Counted from the first letter of the stretch, positions 1 through 6,442 are shown. The stretch: DNA of 12,451 nucleotides from JBDSTZ01 sp039927975 (GCA_039927975.1 JBDSTZ010000073.1:1-12451); one strand, 5' to 3'. A program made the numbers and translations. Notes: generated by a model from the sequence alone, not told the origin.

Positions 1-89
1 GCAAAAAGTGGACGATGCCGATCCGGGACTGGAAAGCCGCACTGAACCGCTTCGCCATCCAGTTTGAAGACCGGCTTCCGCAGACTTAA
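1..89 (+). CDS. IS256-family (mutator-type) transposase, C-terminal fragment
   Basis: Only the last 28 residues are inside the window, ending with TAA at 87-89; the rest lies to the left. The tail contains KKWTMPIRDWKAALNRFAIQ followed by FEDRLPQT, the typical C-terminus of IS256-family DDE transposases, which cut and paste the element using a DDE catalytic triad (not visible here). About 12 bases after the stop comes a sequence that looks like the element's right terminal inverted repeat, which supports the assignment. The gene reads rightwards towards that repeat, as expected. Whether the transposase is intact cannot be judged. The family call comes from recalled C-terminal motifs, not a search. 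Confidence 0.72.
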   Translation, partial: KKWTMPIRDWKAALNRFAIQFEDRLPQT

Positions 90-99
90 ACGAAAACCC

Positions 100-126
100 G
101 TTTACACAGAATTCGGTACACCCCCC
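100..126 (+). repeat. Right terminal inverted repeat of the IS256-family element
   Basis: Just after the transposase stop the sequence reads GTTTACACAGAATTCGGTAC and then a run of C. Outward-reading termini of the form GGGGGTGTACC...TGTGTAAAC are characteristic of IS256-family ends. The decayed intron reading frame on the minus strand changes from recognisable maturase sequence to meaningless residues exactly here, so about position 126 is taken as the element boundary. The left repeat is outside the window, so neither the target-site duplication nor the exact terminal base can be confirmed. Confidence 0.62.
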
Positions 127-559
127 AACTTCAACTTCGCGCTGTTCCGCCACCAGCAATGGCTGTTTGCGGCGATCTGCCTTGCCACCGGGATGCCAAG
201 CTCGCGCTCGCCACCGTCGGGTTTTGGGATCGTCACCCGACGTAGCGGACTGGGCCGATACGTCCCTGACAGCAGTTGCTCGCGTATGGATGGCCACGCG
301 GTCGCCAGATAGCGCGAGGTCTGGTTGATATCCAGACCGTCGACACCAGCTGCACCCTTGTTGCTTCGTACACGCCTGAACGCCTGCCGCAGGTTCTCTG
401 TCGTCAGCGCCGCTTGCAGCAGCGCCGACCCCGTGTCCCCGGTTGCATATCGCGGGCAGAACGCTTCGTCGCTGGAGGCACTGGGCAAGGCTTCACCTTG
501 CCCAGTGCCTCCCGCCCCGCGTTGGCAGGCATCTGACGCGTTGCTTTCTGCATCGACAT
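127..559 (-). pseudogene. ltrA: Group II intron reverse transcriptase/maturase, frame-broken, internally deleted and truncated
   Basis: The likely original start is the ATG at 557-559, behind a strong GAGGAGGAG Shine-Dalgarno. It gives MSMQKATRQMPANAGREALG and then leaves the coding frame within an inverted repeat near 474-512. The recognisable protein resumes two bases out of frame as ALPSASSDEAF and then LLQAALTTENLRQAFRRVRS, NKGAAGVDG, YRPSPLRRVTIPKPDG and RELGIP, the N-terminal reverse-transcriptase blocks. At about 190-200 it jumps from RELGIP straight to ARQIAANSHCWWRNSAKL, which is the extreme C-terminus of this family. Roughly 270-300 residues are therefore missing, including the YADD active site, maturase domain X and the middle of the protein. 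The final residues are replaced by IS sequence. A full-length relative has around 420-480 residues. It cannot be catalytically active. Confidence 0.85.
474..512. repeat. Perfect 17-bp inverted repeat with 5-base loop inside the intron ORF
   Basis: The arms at 474-490 and 496-512 are perfectly complementary (GGAGGCACTGGGCAAGG and its complement), with loop CTTCA. It lies just after the intron ORF start codon, where domain IVa of group II introns forms the maturase-binding stem-loop, so it is probably a structural RNA element. It is also where the reading frame of the protein is lost. Confidence 0.7.
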
Positions 560-959
560 ATCGGATTCACTCCTCCTCGTTCGGTCCTTCGTCGGCGGGG
601 TCGAGCCTTCCCGGCGCTACCACCGACTACTATGACCTCTGCTGAGACCCCGCTCCGATTTCCAACGTCGCCCTTTCAGGCACAAGGCGGGGCGTCCCCA
701 GGTAAGGGCCGCACTCCTTCACCACACAACCGCCGCATCTACGCCGCCCATCCTTGACCACAAGAGCTTTGCGGTTTCTTGCCCGCTCGCCCTGATCGGC
801 AACGCCTTATATGCGATTCGTGTCCCTCGGCTCGTGATTTATGCTCCGCGCTTCCTTCCCACACTCGGTTGCCCTCATGCAGTTGCGCTTCACTTCGCTC
901 GCTGTGGTCAGCTCGCGGCGGGACTTTCACCCGCAGGAGTGCGCCCATGCTGGGCGCAC

Positions 960-987
960 AAAAAAAACGCACCTTGCGGTGCGTTTT
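960..987 (-). terminator. Intrinsic terminator used as group IIC intron target
   Basis: The arms CGCACC (968-973) and GGTGCG (978-983) enclose TTGC. On the minus strand the hairpin is preceded by AAAA and followed by eight T residues (967-960), a canonical Rho-independent terminator. On the plus strand only four T follow, so it may act weakly in both directions. The intron 5' end (959) begins at the very next base. Upstream on the minus strand lies a leader-like region without a gene. Confidence 0.88.
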
Positions 988-1161
988 AAGCTAATTCACG
1001 TTCCCGGTCGTTTGGCAGTACCAACGACATTCTGTAAAACGTGCGTCTCCTCGATATTTCTCCGGTATGGACTACCGTTCTTTTATCTACTACTCCCCAA
1101 ACCTGATGTCTGTTTTCTCCGATGTTGCACTTACTCAATGCCGGAAAAGGTGCCCATCATA
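988..1161 (-). ncRNA. Possible orphan riboswitch or small RNA (yybP-ykoY-like)
   Basis: This AT-richer stretch has no credible ORF. Read on minus, a TATGAT -10-like box (1161-1156) is followed by about 190 nt ending at the 960-987 terminator. Inside is GTTTGG followed by GGAGTAG (the GGGGAGTAG motif), a hairpin CGGTA/TACCG (loop GTCCA), and later CTGCC then AAAC, so that GTTTGG and CCAAAC can pair and close the element. A GGGGAGTAG strand closed by a terminal helix is the signature of the yybP-ykoY manganese riboswitch, but the usual GCRAGACC partner strand is not seen (GTACTGCC instead). The class is therefore uncertain. It could equally be an unclassified small RNA. No gene under its control remains in the window, since the intron and IS follow. 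Confidence 0.33.
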
Positions 1162-1214
1162 GCGTATTAAAATTGGCCAAGCGTGGTTTTTTAAACACGA
1201 AAATTGGAAATTTT

Positions 1215-2495
1215 TTACTTGTAGATTAAATTCGGCAACCACAGGGAGATCTGTGGTACGTAGGTGACCAGCACGAGGAAGCCGAGCATGGTGAGCAGCC
1301 ATGGCCAGACCGCCACGGTCAACTCCGAAATGCCCATCTTGGTGATCCCCGACGCCACGTAGAGGTTTAGACCGACGGGCGGGTGACACATTCCCACCTC
1401 CATATTGACCACGATCAAAATCCCGAAGTGAACTGGATCGATGCCCAGTTTCATCGCCACCGGGAACAGGATGGGCGCCATGATCAGCACGATCGAGGAC
1501 GGCTCCATCACGTTGCCGGCGATCAGCAGCAGCACGTTGACCACCAGCAGGAAGGACACCACGCCCAGGCCCTGGCCGGTGATCCACTCGGCCATCGATT
1601 GCGGGATATTTTCGCTCGTCATCAGGAACGAGAACAGCACCGCGTTGGTGATGATGTAGAGCAGCATGGCCGACATCGCCGCCGAATCGAGCAGCACCTT
1701 GGCCACTTGCTTGAAGCGCAGATCCTTGTAGACGAACACGGCGATAAAGAAGGCGTACACCGCCGCCATCGCCGCCGCCTCGGTCGGCGTGAACGCGCCG
1801 CTGTAGATGCCGCCCATCACGATGACGATCAGCAGCAAACCCCAGGCGCTGCGGCGAAACGCCACCAGCCGCTCGCCCCAGCTAGCCTTGGGCATGCGCG
1901 GATAGTTGTTCTTGCGCGCCAGGTGCCAGGTGGTCAGGCCGAGGAAGAAGGCCAGCAGCACGCCAGGCACCACGCCGGCCATGAACAACTGGCCGACCGA
2001 GGTGTTGGTGGTGACCGAATACATCACCATCACGATCGACGGCGGAATCAGGATGCCGAGCGCGCCCGAGGTGGTGATCACGCCGGCGCCGAAGCGCTTC
2101 GGATAACCCTGCTTGACCATGGCCGGCAGGATGATCGATCCGATCGCCACCACCGTCGCCGGACTCGAACCCGAGACGGCGGCGAACAGCGCGCAAGCGA
2201 GCACGCCGGCCAGCGCGAGCCCGCCGTGCCAGTGGCCGACCATCGAGCTGGCGAAGTTGATCATGCGCCGCGCGACCCCGCCATGCGTGAGGAAATTGCC
2301 CGCCAGGATAAAGAACGGAATCGCCATGATCTCGAATTTCTCGATGCCGGAAAACAGCTTGAGGGCGACCGCTTCGATCGGCACGCTGGTCATGGTGAAG
2401 AAGAAAGTCAGCACCGTCAGGCCGAGCGAGATCGAGATCGGCATCCCGGTCAGCATCAGCAGCAGGAGCAGGACGAAAATGATGGCGGCGTTCAT
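1215..2495 (-). CDS. dctM: TRAP dicarboxylate transporter, large permease subunit DctM
   Basis: This 426-residue polytopic inner-membrane protein is the ion-coupled translocation subunit of a TRAP transporter. It works with the periplasmic binding protein and the small permease encoded just upstream. The length matches the family (about 425-430). Hydrophobic segments run from residue 3 to the C-terminus, with the family-typical stretches AVSGSSPATVVAIGSIILP, SGALGILIPPSIVMVMYSV, GAFTPTEAAAMAAVYAFF and MCHPPVGLNLYVASGI. The start chosen is the ATG whose last bases form an ATGA overlap with the dctQ stop. The open frame continues upstream, but there it is only a shadow of dctQ. The stop is TAA at 1215-1217. 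No clear strong terminator follows directly. Substrate is probably a C4-dicarboxylate, inferred from the linked DctSR-type regulators. Confidence 0.95.
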   Translation of the reverse strand: MNAAIIFVLLLLLMLTGMPISISLGLTVLTFFFTMTSVPIEAVALKLFSGIEKFEIMAIPFFILAGNFLTHGGVARRMINFASSMVGHWHGGLALAGVLACALFAAVSGSSPATVVAIGSIILPAMVKQGYPKRFGAGVITTSGALGILIPPSIVMVMYSVTTNTSVGQLFMAGVVPGVLLAFFLGLTTWHLARKNNYPRMPKASWGERLVAFRRSAWGLLLIVIVMGGIYSGAFTPTEAAAMAAVYAFFIAVFVYKDLRFKQVAKVLLDSAAMSAMLLYIITNAVLFSFLMTSENIPQSMAEWITGQGLGVVSFLLVVNVLLLIAGNVMEPSSIVLIMAPILFPVAMKLGIDPVHFGILIVVNMEVGMCHPPVGLNLYVASGITKMGISELTVAVWPWLLTMLGFLVLVTYVPQISLWLPNLIYK

Positions 2496-3052
2496 GCTGG
2501 CTCTCCTTTGGCGAGTTCTTCGTCGAGCCCTTCGACGTGGCCGTGGTCGTGTTTTGGCAGCGTTCCGGTGCGCAGGAATTGCACCAGCACTTGCAGGAAG
2601 CGGAAGCACATCAGGTAGGAGCCGAGCGGCACGCACAGGTAGACCCAGCGCATCGGCACCTCCAGCACTTCCGAGGTCTGATCCGGCGCCAGGTGGGCGA
2701 TCATGTAGGCGCCCAGGCTGCCGATGGTGGCGGTGAAGACCGCGCCGGCCAGCATGCCGAACACCACGAAACGGGCGTACCAGCGCGGGTTCATGCGGTT
2801 GATCAGCACGTCGACGCCGACGTGGATGCCGGTGCGTACGCCGTAAGCGGCGCCGAACTTGGCCATCCAGATGAACATGAAGATGCACAGTTCGGTGGAC
2901 CAGCTGGTGTTCAGGCTGATCAGCCAATCCTGCAGGCCGGGAATGGCCATGCCGGAGAGATAGCGGTGGACGACGGCGACGAACACGATCAGCGTCGCGG
3001 CGCCCATCAGGGTGGCGATGATCCACTCTTCAAGGTGGTCGAGAAATTTCAT
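2492..3052 (-). CDS. dctQ: TRAP transporter small permease subunit DctQ
   Basis: The 186-residue membrane protein has four predicted transmembrane segments at about residues 10-31, 50-70, 93-115 and 134-157, the usual DctQ topology and length. The sequence WSTELCIFMFIWMAKFGAAY resembles the conserved second-helix region of the family, and RTGIHVGVDV follows. DctQ forms the membrane complex with DctM and helps dock the binding protein. The C-terminus (about 165-186) is charged and cytoplasmic. The ATG is preceded on the minus strand by AGGA about eight bases upstream. The gene overlaps dctM by four bases (ATGA), implying translational coupling, but is separated from dctP by 162 bases containing a GC-rich hairpin. 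Together the three genes form one transport operon. Confidence 0.93.
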   Translation of the reverse strand: MKFLDHLEEWIIATLMGAATLIVFVAVVHRYLSGMAIPGLQDWLISLNTSWSTELCIFMFIWMAKFGAAYGVRTGIHVGVDVLINRMNPRWYARFVVFGMLAGAVFTATIGSLGAYMIAHLAPDQTSEVLEVPMRWVYLCVPLGSYLMCFRFLQVLVQFLRTGTLPKHDHGHVEGLDEELAKGEPA

Positions 3053-3214
3053 GATGAGGTTCCTGACATGGGATTGGGAGGCGGCGCTCGGGCGGCGGCC
3101 GGGCGGCGGCGCGGAGCATGGACGCGCGGAAGCAGCGGCGCGCCGTGGTGGCGTGCCGCTGTGTTTCCTGGCGTGGATGCTGGTGCGGGCGCCGGCGCCG
3201 TGCGCCGGGCCTGC
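3053..3214 (-). other. dctP-dctQ intercistronic region with GC-rich hairpin
   Basis: This 162-base GC-rich gap separates dctP from dctQM within the presumed operon. It contains an 11-bp stem (3134-3144 with 3150-3160, one G.U-type mismatch, loop GTGGT). No long T-run follows on minus, so full termination is unlikely. A structure here could stabilise the 3' end of dctP mRNA and set binding protein in excess of permease, as in many binding-protein transporters. The role is inferred; the stem is directly visible. Confidence 0.5.
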
Positions 3215-4201
3215 TTACTGCGCGGCCTGCTTGTTGATGGCGCCGATCAAGTCCTTGCCGATCCGCCCCTCCATGTCCTTCTGCACCGGCAGCAAGGCCT
3301 TGCGCCAGTCGGCCTGTTCCTTGGCGCTCAAGGTGTAGATGGTGGTCTTGCCGGTCTTCTTGATGGCGTCCATCGCCATGTCGTTGTCGCGCTGGGCGAT
3401 GGCTTTTTCAAACGTGGTCGCCTCGCGCATCGCCTGTTCGAGCGCGGCGCGTATGTCGGGCGGCAAGCCGTCCCAGAACTTCTTGTTGACGATCACCGCG
3501 TAGCCCAGGTAGCCATGGTTCGACACCGTCACATGCGATTGCACCTCGTGCATCTTCTGGGTGTACATGTTCGATGGCGGATTCTCGGTGCCGTCGACCA
3601 CCCCGGTCTGCAGCGCCTGGTAGACCTCGGAGAAGGCCAGCACCTGCGGATTGGCGCCGAGCGCGCGCATCTGGGCGTCGAGCACCTTGGACGACTGGAT
3701 GCGCATTTTCAGGCCGCGGAAGTCGGCCGGCACGTGCAGCGGCTTGTTGGCCGACATGACCTTGAAGCCGTTGTCCCAGAATGCCAGGCCGGTGATGCCC
3801 TTCGGTTCCAGCTTTTGCAGCAAGCCCTTGCCGATCGGCCCCTCGGTCACGCTGTAGAGCGCGCTCTTCGACGGGAAGATGTAGGGCAGGTCGAAGGCTT
3901 CGAATTCCTTCACGCCGAGCGGGCCGAACTTGGCCAGCGAGGGCGCCAGCATTTGCACCGCGCCCAGCTGCAGCGCTTCGAGCTCTTCCTTGTCCTTGTA
4001 GAGCTGGCTGTTGGGGTAGACTTCGACCTTGACGCGGCCCTTGGTAGCCTTCTCGGCGAGCTGCTTGAAGCGTTCGGCGGCCTGGCCTTTCGGCGTGTCG
4101 AGCGCGACCACGTGGCTGAACTTGATGACGATGGGCGCCTGGGCGTGGGCATTGATGCTGATGGCGGCGGCCAGGGTGGCTACCAGGATGCTGATTCTCA
4201 T
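3215..4201 (-). CDS. dctP: TRAP dicarboxylate transporter, periplasmic substrate-binding protein DctP
   Basis: The 328-residue protein begins with a Sec signal peptide (MRISILVATLAAAISINAHA, cleavage around residue 20-22) and then APIVIKFSHVVALDTPKGQAA, the classic DctP N-terminus. The ligand signature GLKMRIQSSKV gives the conserved carboxylate-clamping arginine at R167. It is followed by ANPQVLAFSEVYQALQTGVV and DGTENPPSNMY (N207, N211), which line the cleft in this family. DctP captures the organic acid in the periplasm and hands it to DctQM. GAGGAG lies six bases before the ATG. The gene is first in the operon and diverges from dctS. A C4-dicarboxylate such as succinate, malate or fumarate is the most likely ligand, though TRAP proteins accept many carboxylates. 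Confidence 0.95.
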   Translation of the reverse strand: MRISILVATLAAAISINAHAQAPIVIKFSHVVALDTPKGQAAERFKQLAEKATKGRVKVEVYPNSQLYKDKEELEALQLGAVQMLAPSLAKFGPLGVKEFEAFDLPYIFPSKSALYSVTEGPIGKGLLQKLEPKGITGLAFWDNGFKVMSANKPLHVPADFRGLKMRIQSSKVLDAQMRALGANPQVLAFSEVYQALQTGVVDGTENPPSNMYTQKMHEVQSHVTVSNHGYLGYAVIVNKKFWDGLPPDIRAALEQAMREATTFEKAIAQRDNDMAMDAIKKTGKTTIYTLSAKEQADWRKALLPVQKDMEGRIGKDLIGAINKQAAQ

Positions 4202-4227
4202 TGTGTCTCCTCGTTTGTTTTTAACTA

Positions 4228-4233
4228 TTTATA
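4228..4233 (-). promoter_or_regulatory. Putative -10 box of the dctPQM promoter
   Basis: On the minus strand TATAAA lies 27 bases before the dctP start in an unusually AT-rich patch (4215-4250). The position 17 bases upstream (GACTAA) is a poor -35, as expected for an activator-dependent promoter. With a start near 4220, the inverted repeat at 4273-4294 would be centred near -63. Inferred from sequence only. Confidence 0.4.
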
Positions 4234-4272
4234 TTTAACTCAAGGCAAGTTTAGTCGCTCTACCCGCCGCCG

Positions 4273-4294
4273 CTATTGTGGTTTTCCACAATAG
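4273..4294. promoter_or_regulatory. Perfect palindromic operator between dctP and dctS (candidate DctR site)
   Basis: CTATTGTGG (4273-4281), TTTT (4282-4285) and CCACAATAG (4286-4294) form a perfect 9-4-9 inverted repeat in the 124-base divergent region. No T-run follows, so it is not a terminator. Dyads of this size suit a dimeric FixJ/NarL-type regulator such as the DctR encoded two genes away. It lies about 63 bases upstream of the presumed dctP start and 31 bases before the dctS ATG, and so could serve both directions. Confidence 0.6.
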
Positions 4295-4325
4295 CCCGAC
4301 TCCAGGAAAAACCGCACCGTATGCC

Positions 4326-6317
4326 ATGATAAAGTCCTTTTCGCTCTCCGCGCCGCGCTCCCTCGGCGGCCCATGGCGTTTCCTGCTGCCGGTCTTGCTG
4401 GTGCTGCTGTTCCTGGCGGTGCTGCTGTGGCTGCCGTGGCAGGCGCGCCAGATGGAAAGCAATGAACGGCAGGAACAACTGATCGCCGACACCCTCTGGG
4501 TCGAACAGGCGATCCGCTACGAACTCGGACGCAATGCCGAGGCGCTCGACAACCTGCGCAACGACCTCGCCGGCGGACCGCTGGCGCATGCCGCCGTCCA
4601 GGCCCGCTTCGAGCAATTGCTCAAGAACGGCCACGAATTGCAGCGCGCCACCTGGCGCGATGCGCAGGGCGTGGCGCTGGTCGCCGCCGGCCCCGGCGCG
4701 GCCGTCCCCGGCGCCGCCGAGCGCGTCGCCCAGCCAGACGCGCTCGAACTGGCGATCAAGACCCGCAAGGGCCGCTACAGCGAGCCCTACACCGCGGCGC
4801 CCGGCGCGCCGGCCATGCTCGACTACTATCTGCCACTGTACCGGGCCGGCAAGCCGGATGGCTACCTCAGTGTGAGCTATCAACTTCCCAACTTGCTGGC
4901 CGAAACTGTCCCCTGGTGGTTTGCCCAGGAAAACGCGATCGCCCTGCTCGACCGCGACGACCGCCCGGTGGCCCAGCGCGCCGACGGCGGCAAGGGGCGC
5001 GGCGTGTACACCCATAAAAAACCGCTCGACCTGCCCGGCGCCACCCTGCTGCTGTCGACCGATGCCGTCAAGGGCGCCCCGCTGCTGCTGCCAAACCTGC
5101 TGGTCGGCTCGGTAATCGTGCTGGCGCTGGCCCTGCTGGTCAGCCTGGCGCTGCTGTGGCGCCACGTGGCGCGCCGGCTGGCGGCCGAGGGCGCGCTGCG
5201 CCAGCAAATGGCGTTTCGCACGGCAATGGAAAACTCGCTGGTGACGGGCCTGCGCGCGCGCGACCTGGAAGGCCGCGTCACCTACGTCAATCCGGCCTTT
5301 TGCCAGATCGTCGGCTTGCCGAAGGAAGAGCTGGTCGGCAAGGCGCCGCCCATGCCCTACTGGGCGCCGGAAGCGATGGCCGACTATCAGCAGCGCTTCG
5401 CCGCCGTGCTGGCCGGGAATGTCACGCCGCAGTTCGAAACCATTTTCCAGCGCTCCGACGGGGTCCGCGTGCCGGTGCTGATCTTCGAGGCGCCGCTGGT
5501 CGACAGCAAGGGCCAGCAGACCGGCTGGATGGGCTCGATCCTCGACATTTCCGACCGCAAGCGGGTCGAGGAACTCAACCGCCAGCAACAGGAAAAACTG
5601 CAGGCCGGCGCGCGCCTGGCGACCATGGGCGAAATCTCGTCGATGCTGGCGCACGAATTGAACCAGCCGCTGGCCGCCATTTCCAGCTACACCACCGGCG
5701 CCCTGAACCTGCTCGCGCGCGCCGCCGACAAGGGCACCGCGCTCGATTCGGCCCAGCTCAAGCCGGCGCTCGAACAGGCCAGCGTGCAAGCCCAGCGGGC
5801 CGGCCAGATCATTCGCAGCGTGCATGAGTTCGTCAAGAAGCGCGAACCGCAGCGCCAGCAAGTGCATGTGGGGCAACTGGTGGCCGCCATCCGCGCCCTG
5901 ATCGAGCTGCAGGCCAGCAAATTCTTCGTCGCGATCCAGGTCCAGATCCCCGACGACTTGCCGCCCGTCAGCGCCGACCGCATGTTGATCGAGCAAGTGC
6001 TGCTGAACCTGACCCGCAACGCCATCGAGGCGATGCAGGATGTCGCGCCCGAGCGCCGCGTACTGCGCCTGACCGCCGTCTGCGAGCACGGCCAGGTTGA
6101 ACTGTCGGTGATCGACCAGGGCCACGGCATCGCGCCGGAGGTGGCCGAACGCCTGTTTTCCCCCTTCTTCTCGACCAAGGCCGAAGGCATGGGCATGGGC
6201 CTGTCGATCTGCCGCACCGCCATCGAGTTCCACGGCGGCACCCTGACCCACAGCGACAACCCGCTGGGCGGGACAATTTTCACGTTTGCATTGCCGGCCC
6301 AGCCCAAGCTGGCCTAA
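4326..6317 (+). CDS. dctS: C4-dicarboxylate sensor histidine kinase DctS
   Basis: This is a membrane kinase of 663 residues. TM1 is at about 18-38, then comes a periplasmic sensor region of about 210 residues (39-252; PDC/CACHE-like, as in DctB and DctS), TM2 at 253-277, a cytoplasmic PAS domain at about 296-410 and a histidine-kinase core. The H box is MGEISSMLAHELNQPLAAIS with phospho-acceptor H443; the N box LLNLTRNAIEAM has N565; VIDQGHGI has D597 in the G1 box; FSPFFSTK is the F box; GMGMGLSICR at about 621-630 is the G2 box. All key ATPase residues are present. The ATG at 4326 was chosen because an in-frame GTG at 4278 lies inside the operator palindrome. The nearest AGGA is 18 bases upstream, so initiation may be weak. 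It diverges from dctPQM and precedes dctR, matching the Rhodobacter DctSR layout. The likely signal is a dicarboxylate. Confidence 0.9.
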   Translation: MIKSFSLSAPRSLGGPWRFLLPVLLVLLFLAVLLWLPWQARQMESNERQEQLIADTLWVEQAIRYELGRNAEALDNLRNDLAGGPLAHAAVQARFEQLLKNGHELQRATWRDAQGVALVAAGPGAAVPGAAERVAQPDALELAIKTRKGRYSEPYTAAPGAPAMLDYYLPLYRAGKPDGYLSVSYQLPNLLAETVPWWFAQENAIALLDRDDRPVAQRADGGKGRGVYTHKKPLDLPGATLLLSTDAVKGAPLLLPNLLVGSVIVLALALLVSLALLWRHVARRLAAEGALRQQMAFRTAMENSLVTGLRARDLEGRVTYVNPAFCQIVGLPKEELVGKAPPMPYWAPEAMADYQQRFAAVLAGNVTPQFETIFQRSDGVRVPVLIFEAPLVDSKGQQTGWMGSILDISDRKRVEELNRQQQEKLQAGARLATMGEISSMLAHELNQPLAAISSYTTGALNLLARAADKGTALDSAQLKPALEQASVQAQRAGQIIRSVHEFVKKREPQRQQVHVGQLVAAIRALIELQASKFFVAIQVQIPDDLPPVSADRMLIEQVLLNLTRNAIEAMQDVAPERRVLRLTAVCEHGQVELSVIDQGHGIAPEVAERLFSPFFSTKAEGMGMGLSICRTAIEFHGGTLTHSDNPLGGTIFTFALPAQPKLA

Positions 6318-6331
6318 GATGGGCGACCATC

Positions 6332-6348
6332 GGCGACGATGCGTCGCC
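6332..6348 (+). other. Small hairpin in the dctS-dctR gap
   Basis: GGCGAC (6332-6337) and GTCGCC (6343-6348) can pair around the loop GATGC, 15 bases after the dctS stop. No T-run follows. It may be a partial attenuator or an mRNA-processing stem between kinase and regulator genes, or chance in GC-rich DNA. Confidence 0.3.
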
Positions 6349-6397
6349 ATCGTTGACTGTGCGCGCGGCAAGCGAACAGCGGGTCATCGGCGCAGGC

Positions 6398-6442
6398 GAT
6401 AAAATAAAGAACGATAAAATAGAGACCGATAACAAAACCGCG
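6398..6442 (+). repeat. Three 15-bp tandem repeats just upstream of dctR
   Basis: The units are GATAAAATAAAGAAC (6398), GATAAAATAGAGACC (6413) and the weaker GATAACAAAACCGCG (6428), spaced exactly 15 bases apart. They end next to the dctR Shine-Dalgarno. The AT-rich units stand out in the surrounding GC-rich DNA and each of the first two carries a TAAAAT -10-like hexamer. They may be a regulator-binding array or an internal promoter region. Confidence 0.55.

Larger units (their letters stand above)
122..959 (-). mobile_element. Group IIC intron remnant, 3'-truncated
   Basis: Read on the minus strand, the element starts at 959 with GTGCGCCCAGCATGGGCGCA, a group II 5' end. It goes on through blocks that recall the Oceanobacillus iheyensis group IIC ribozyme: GGGTGAAAGTCCCG, CACGAATCGCATATAAGGC, CTTACCTGGGGA, CAGCAGAGGTCATAGTA and GAAGGACCGAAC. 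These represent domains I-III; a Shine-Dalgarno and the open reading frame of domain IV follow. The 5' end abuts the T-tract of a terminator hairpin, the known insertion preference of class C introns. Domains V and VI are absent because an IS256-type end interrupts the element at about 126, so it cannot self-splice. It is probably a dead relic. Subclass is inferred from motifs and target type. Confidence 0.85.

Noticed and set aside
779..1170. Plus-strand frames across the intron 5' half and leader region
   Set aside because: They read through ribozyme and terminator sequence with no recognisable protein motif.
1383..2618. Plus-strand histidine-rich frame antisense to dctM
   Set aside because: The His/Asp/Arg-rich content mirrors the codons of a membrane protein on the other strand; no metal-binding family pattern.
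2496..3026. N-terminal extension of dctM through the dctQ region
   Set aside because: The extension translates dctQ DNA in the wrong frame (Arg/His-rich, no hydrophobic segments); the ATG at 2495 gives a normal DctM.
2537..4294. Long plus-strand open frame antisense to dctP/dctQ
   Set aside because: It is rich in H, D, R, A and G with no family motifs, and it lies opposite three clearly conserved TRAP genes. High-GC third positions create such antisense frames.
4273..4294. The dctP/dctS palindrome as a terminator
   Set aside because: No T-run on either side, and it sits between divergent genes where no transcript should end.
4278..4325. GTG start 16 codons upstream for dctS
   Set aside because: It lies inside the operator palindrome and would add a non-family N-terminus; ATG at 4326 gives a normal membrane-kinase start.
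4202..4325. Sigma-54 promoter (GG-N10-GC) for dctP
   Set aside because: No good match was found, and the linked regulator lacks an AAA+ sigma-54 activator domain.
4260..6371. Roughly 700-codon minus-strand frame antisense to dctS
   Set aside because: Composition is typical of GC-driven antisense (repeated GQ, HA, QH) and the plus strand encodes a complete histidine kinase with all catalytic boxes.
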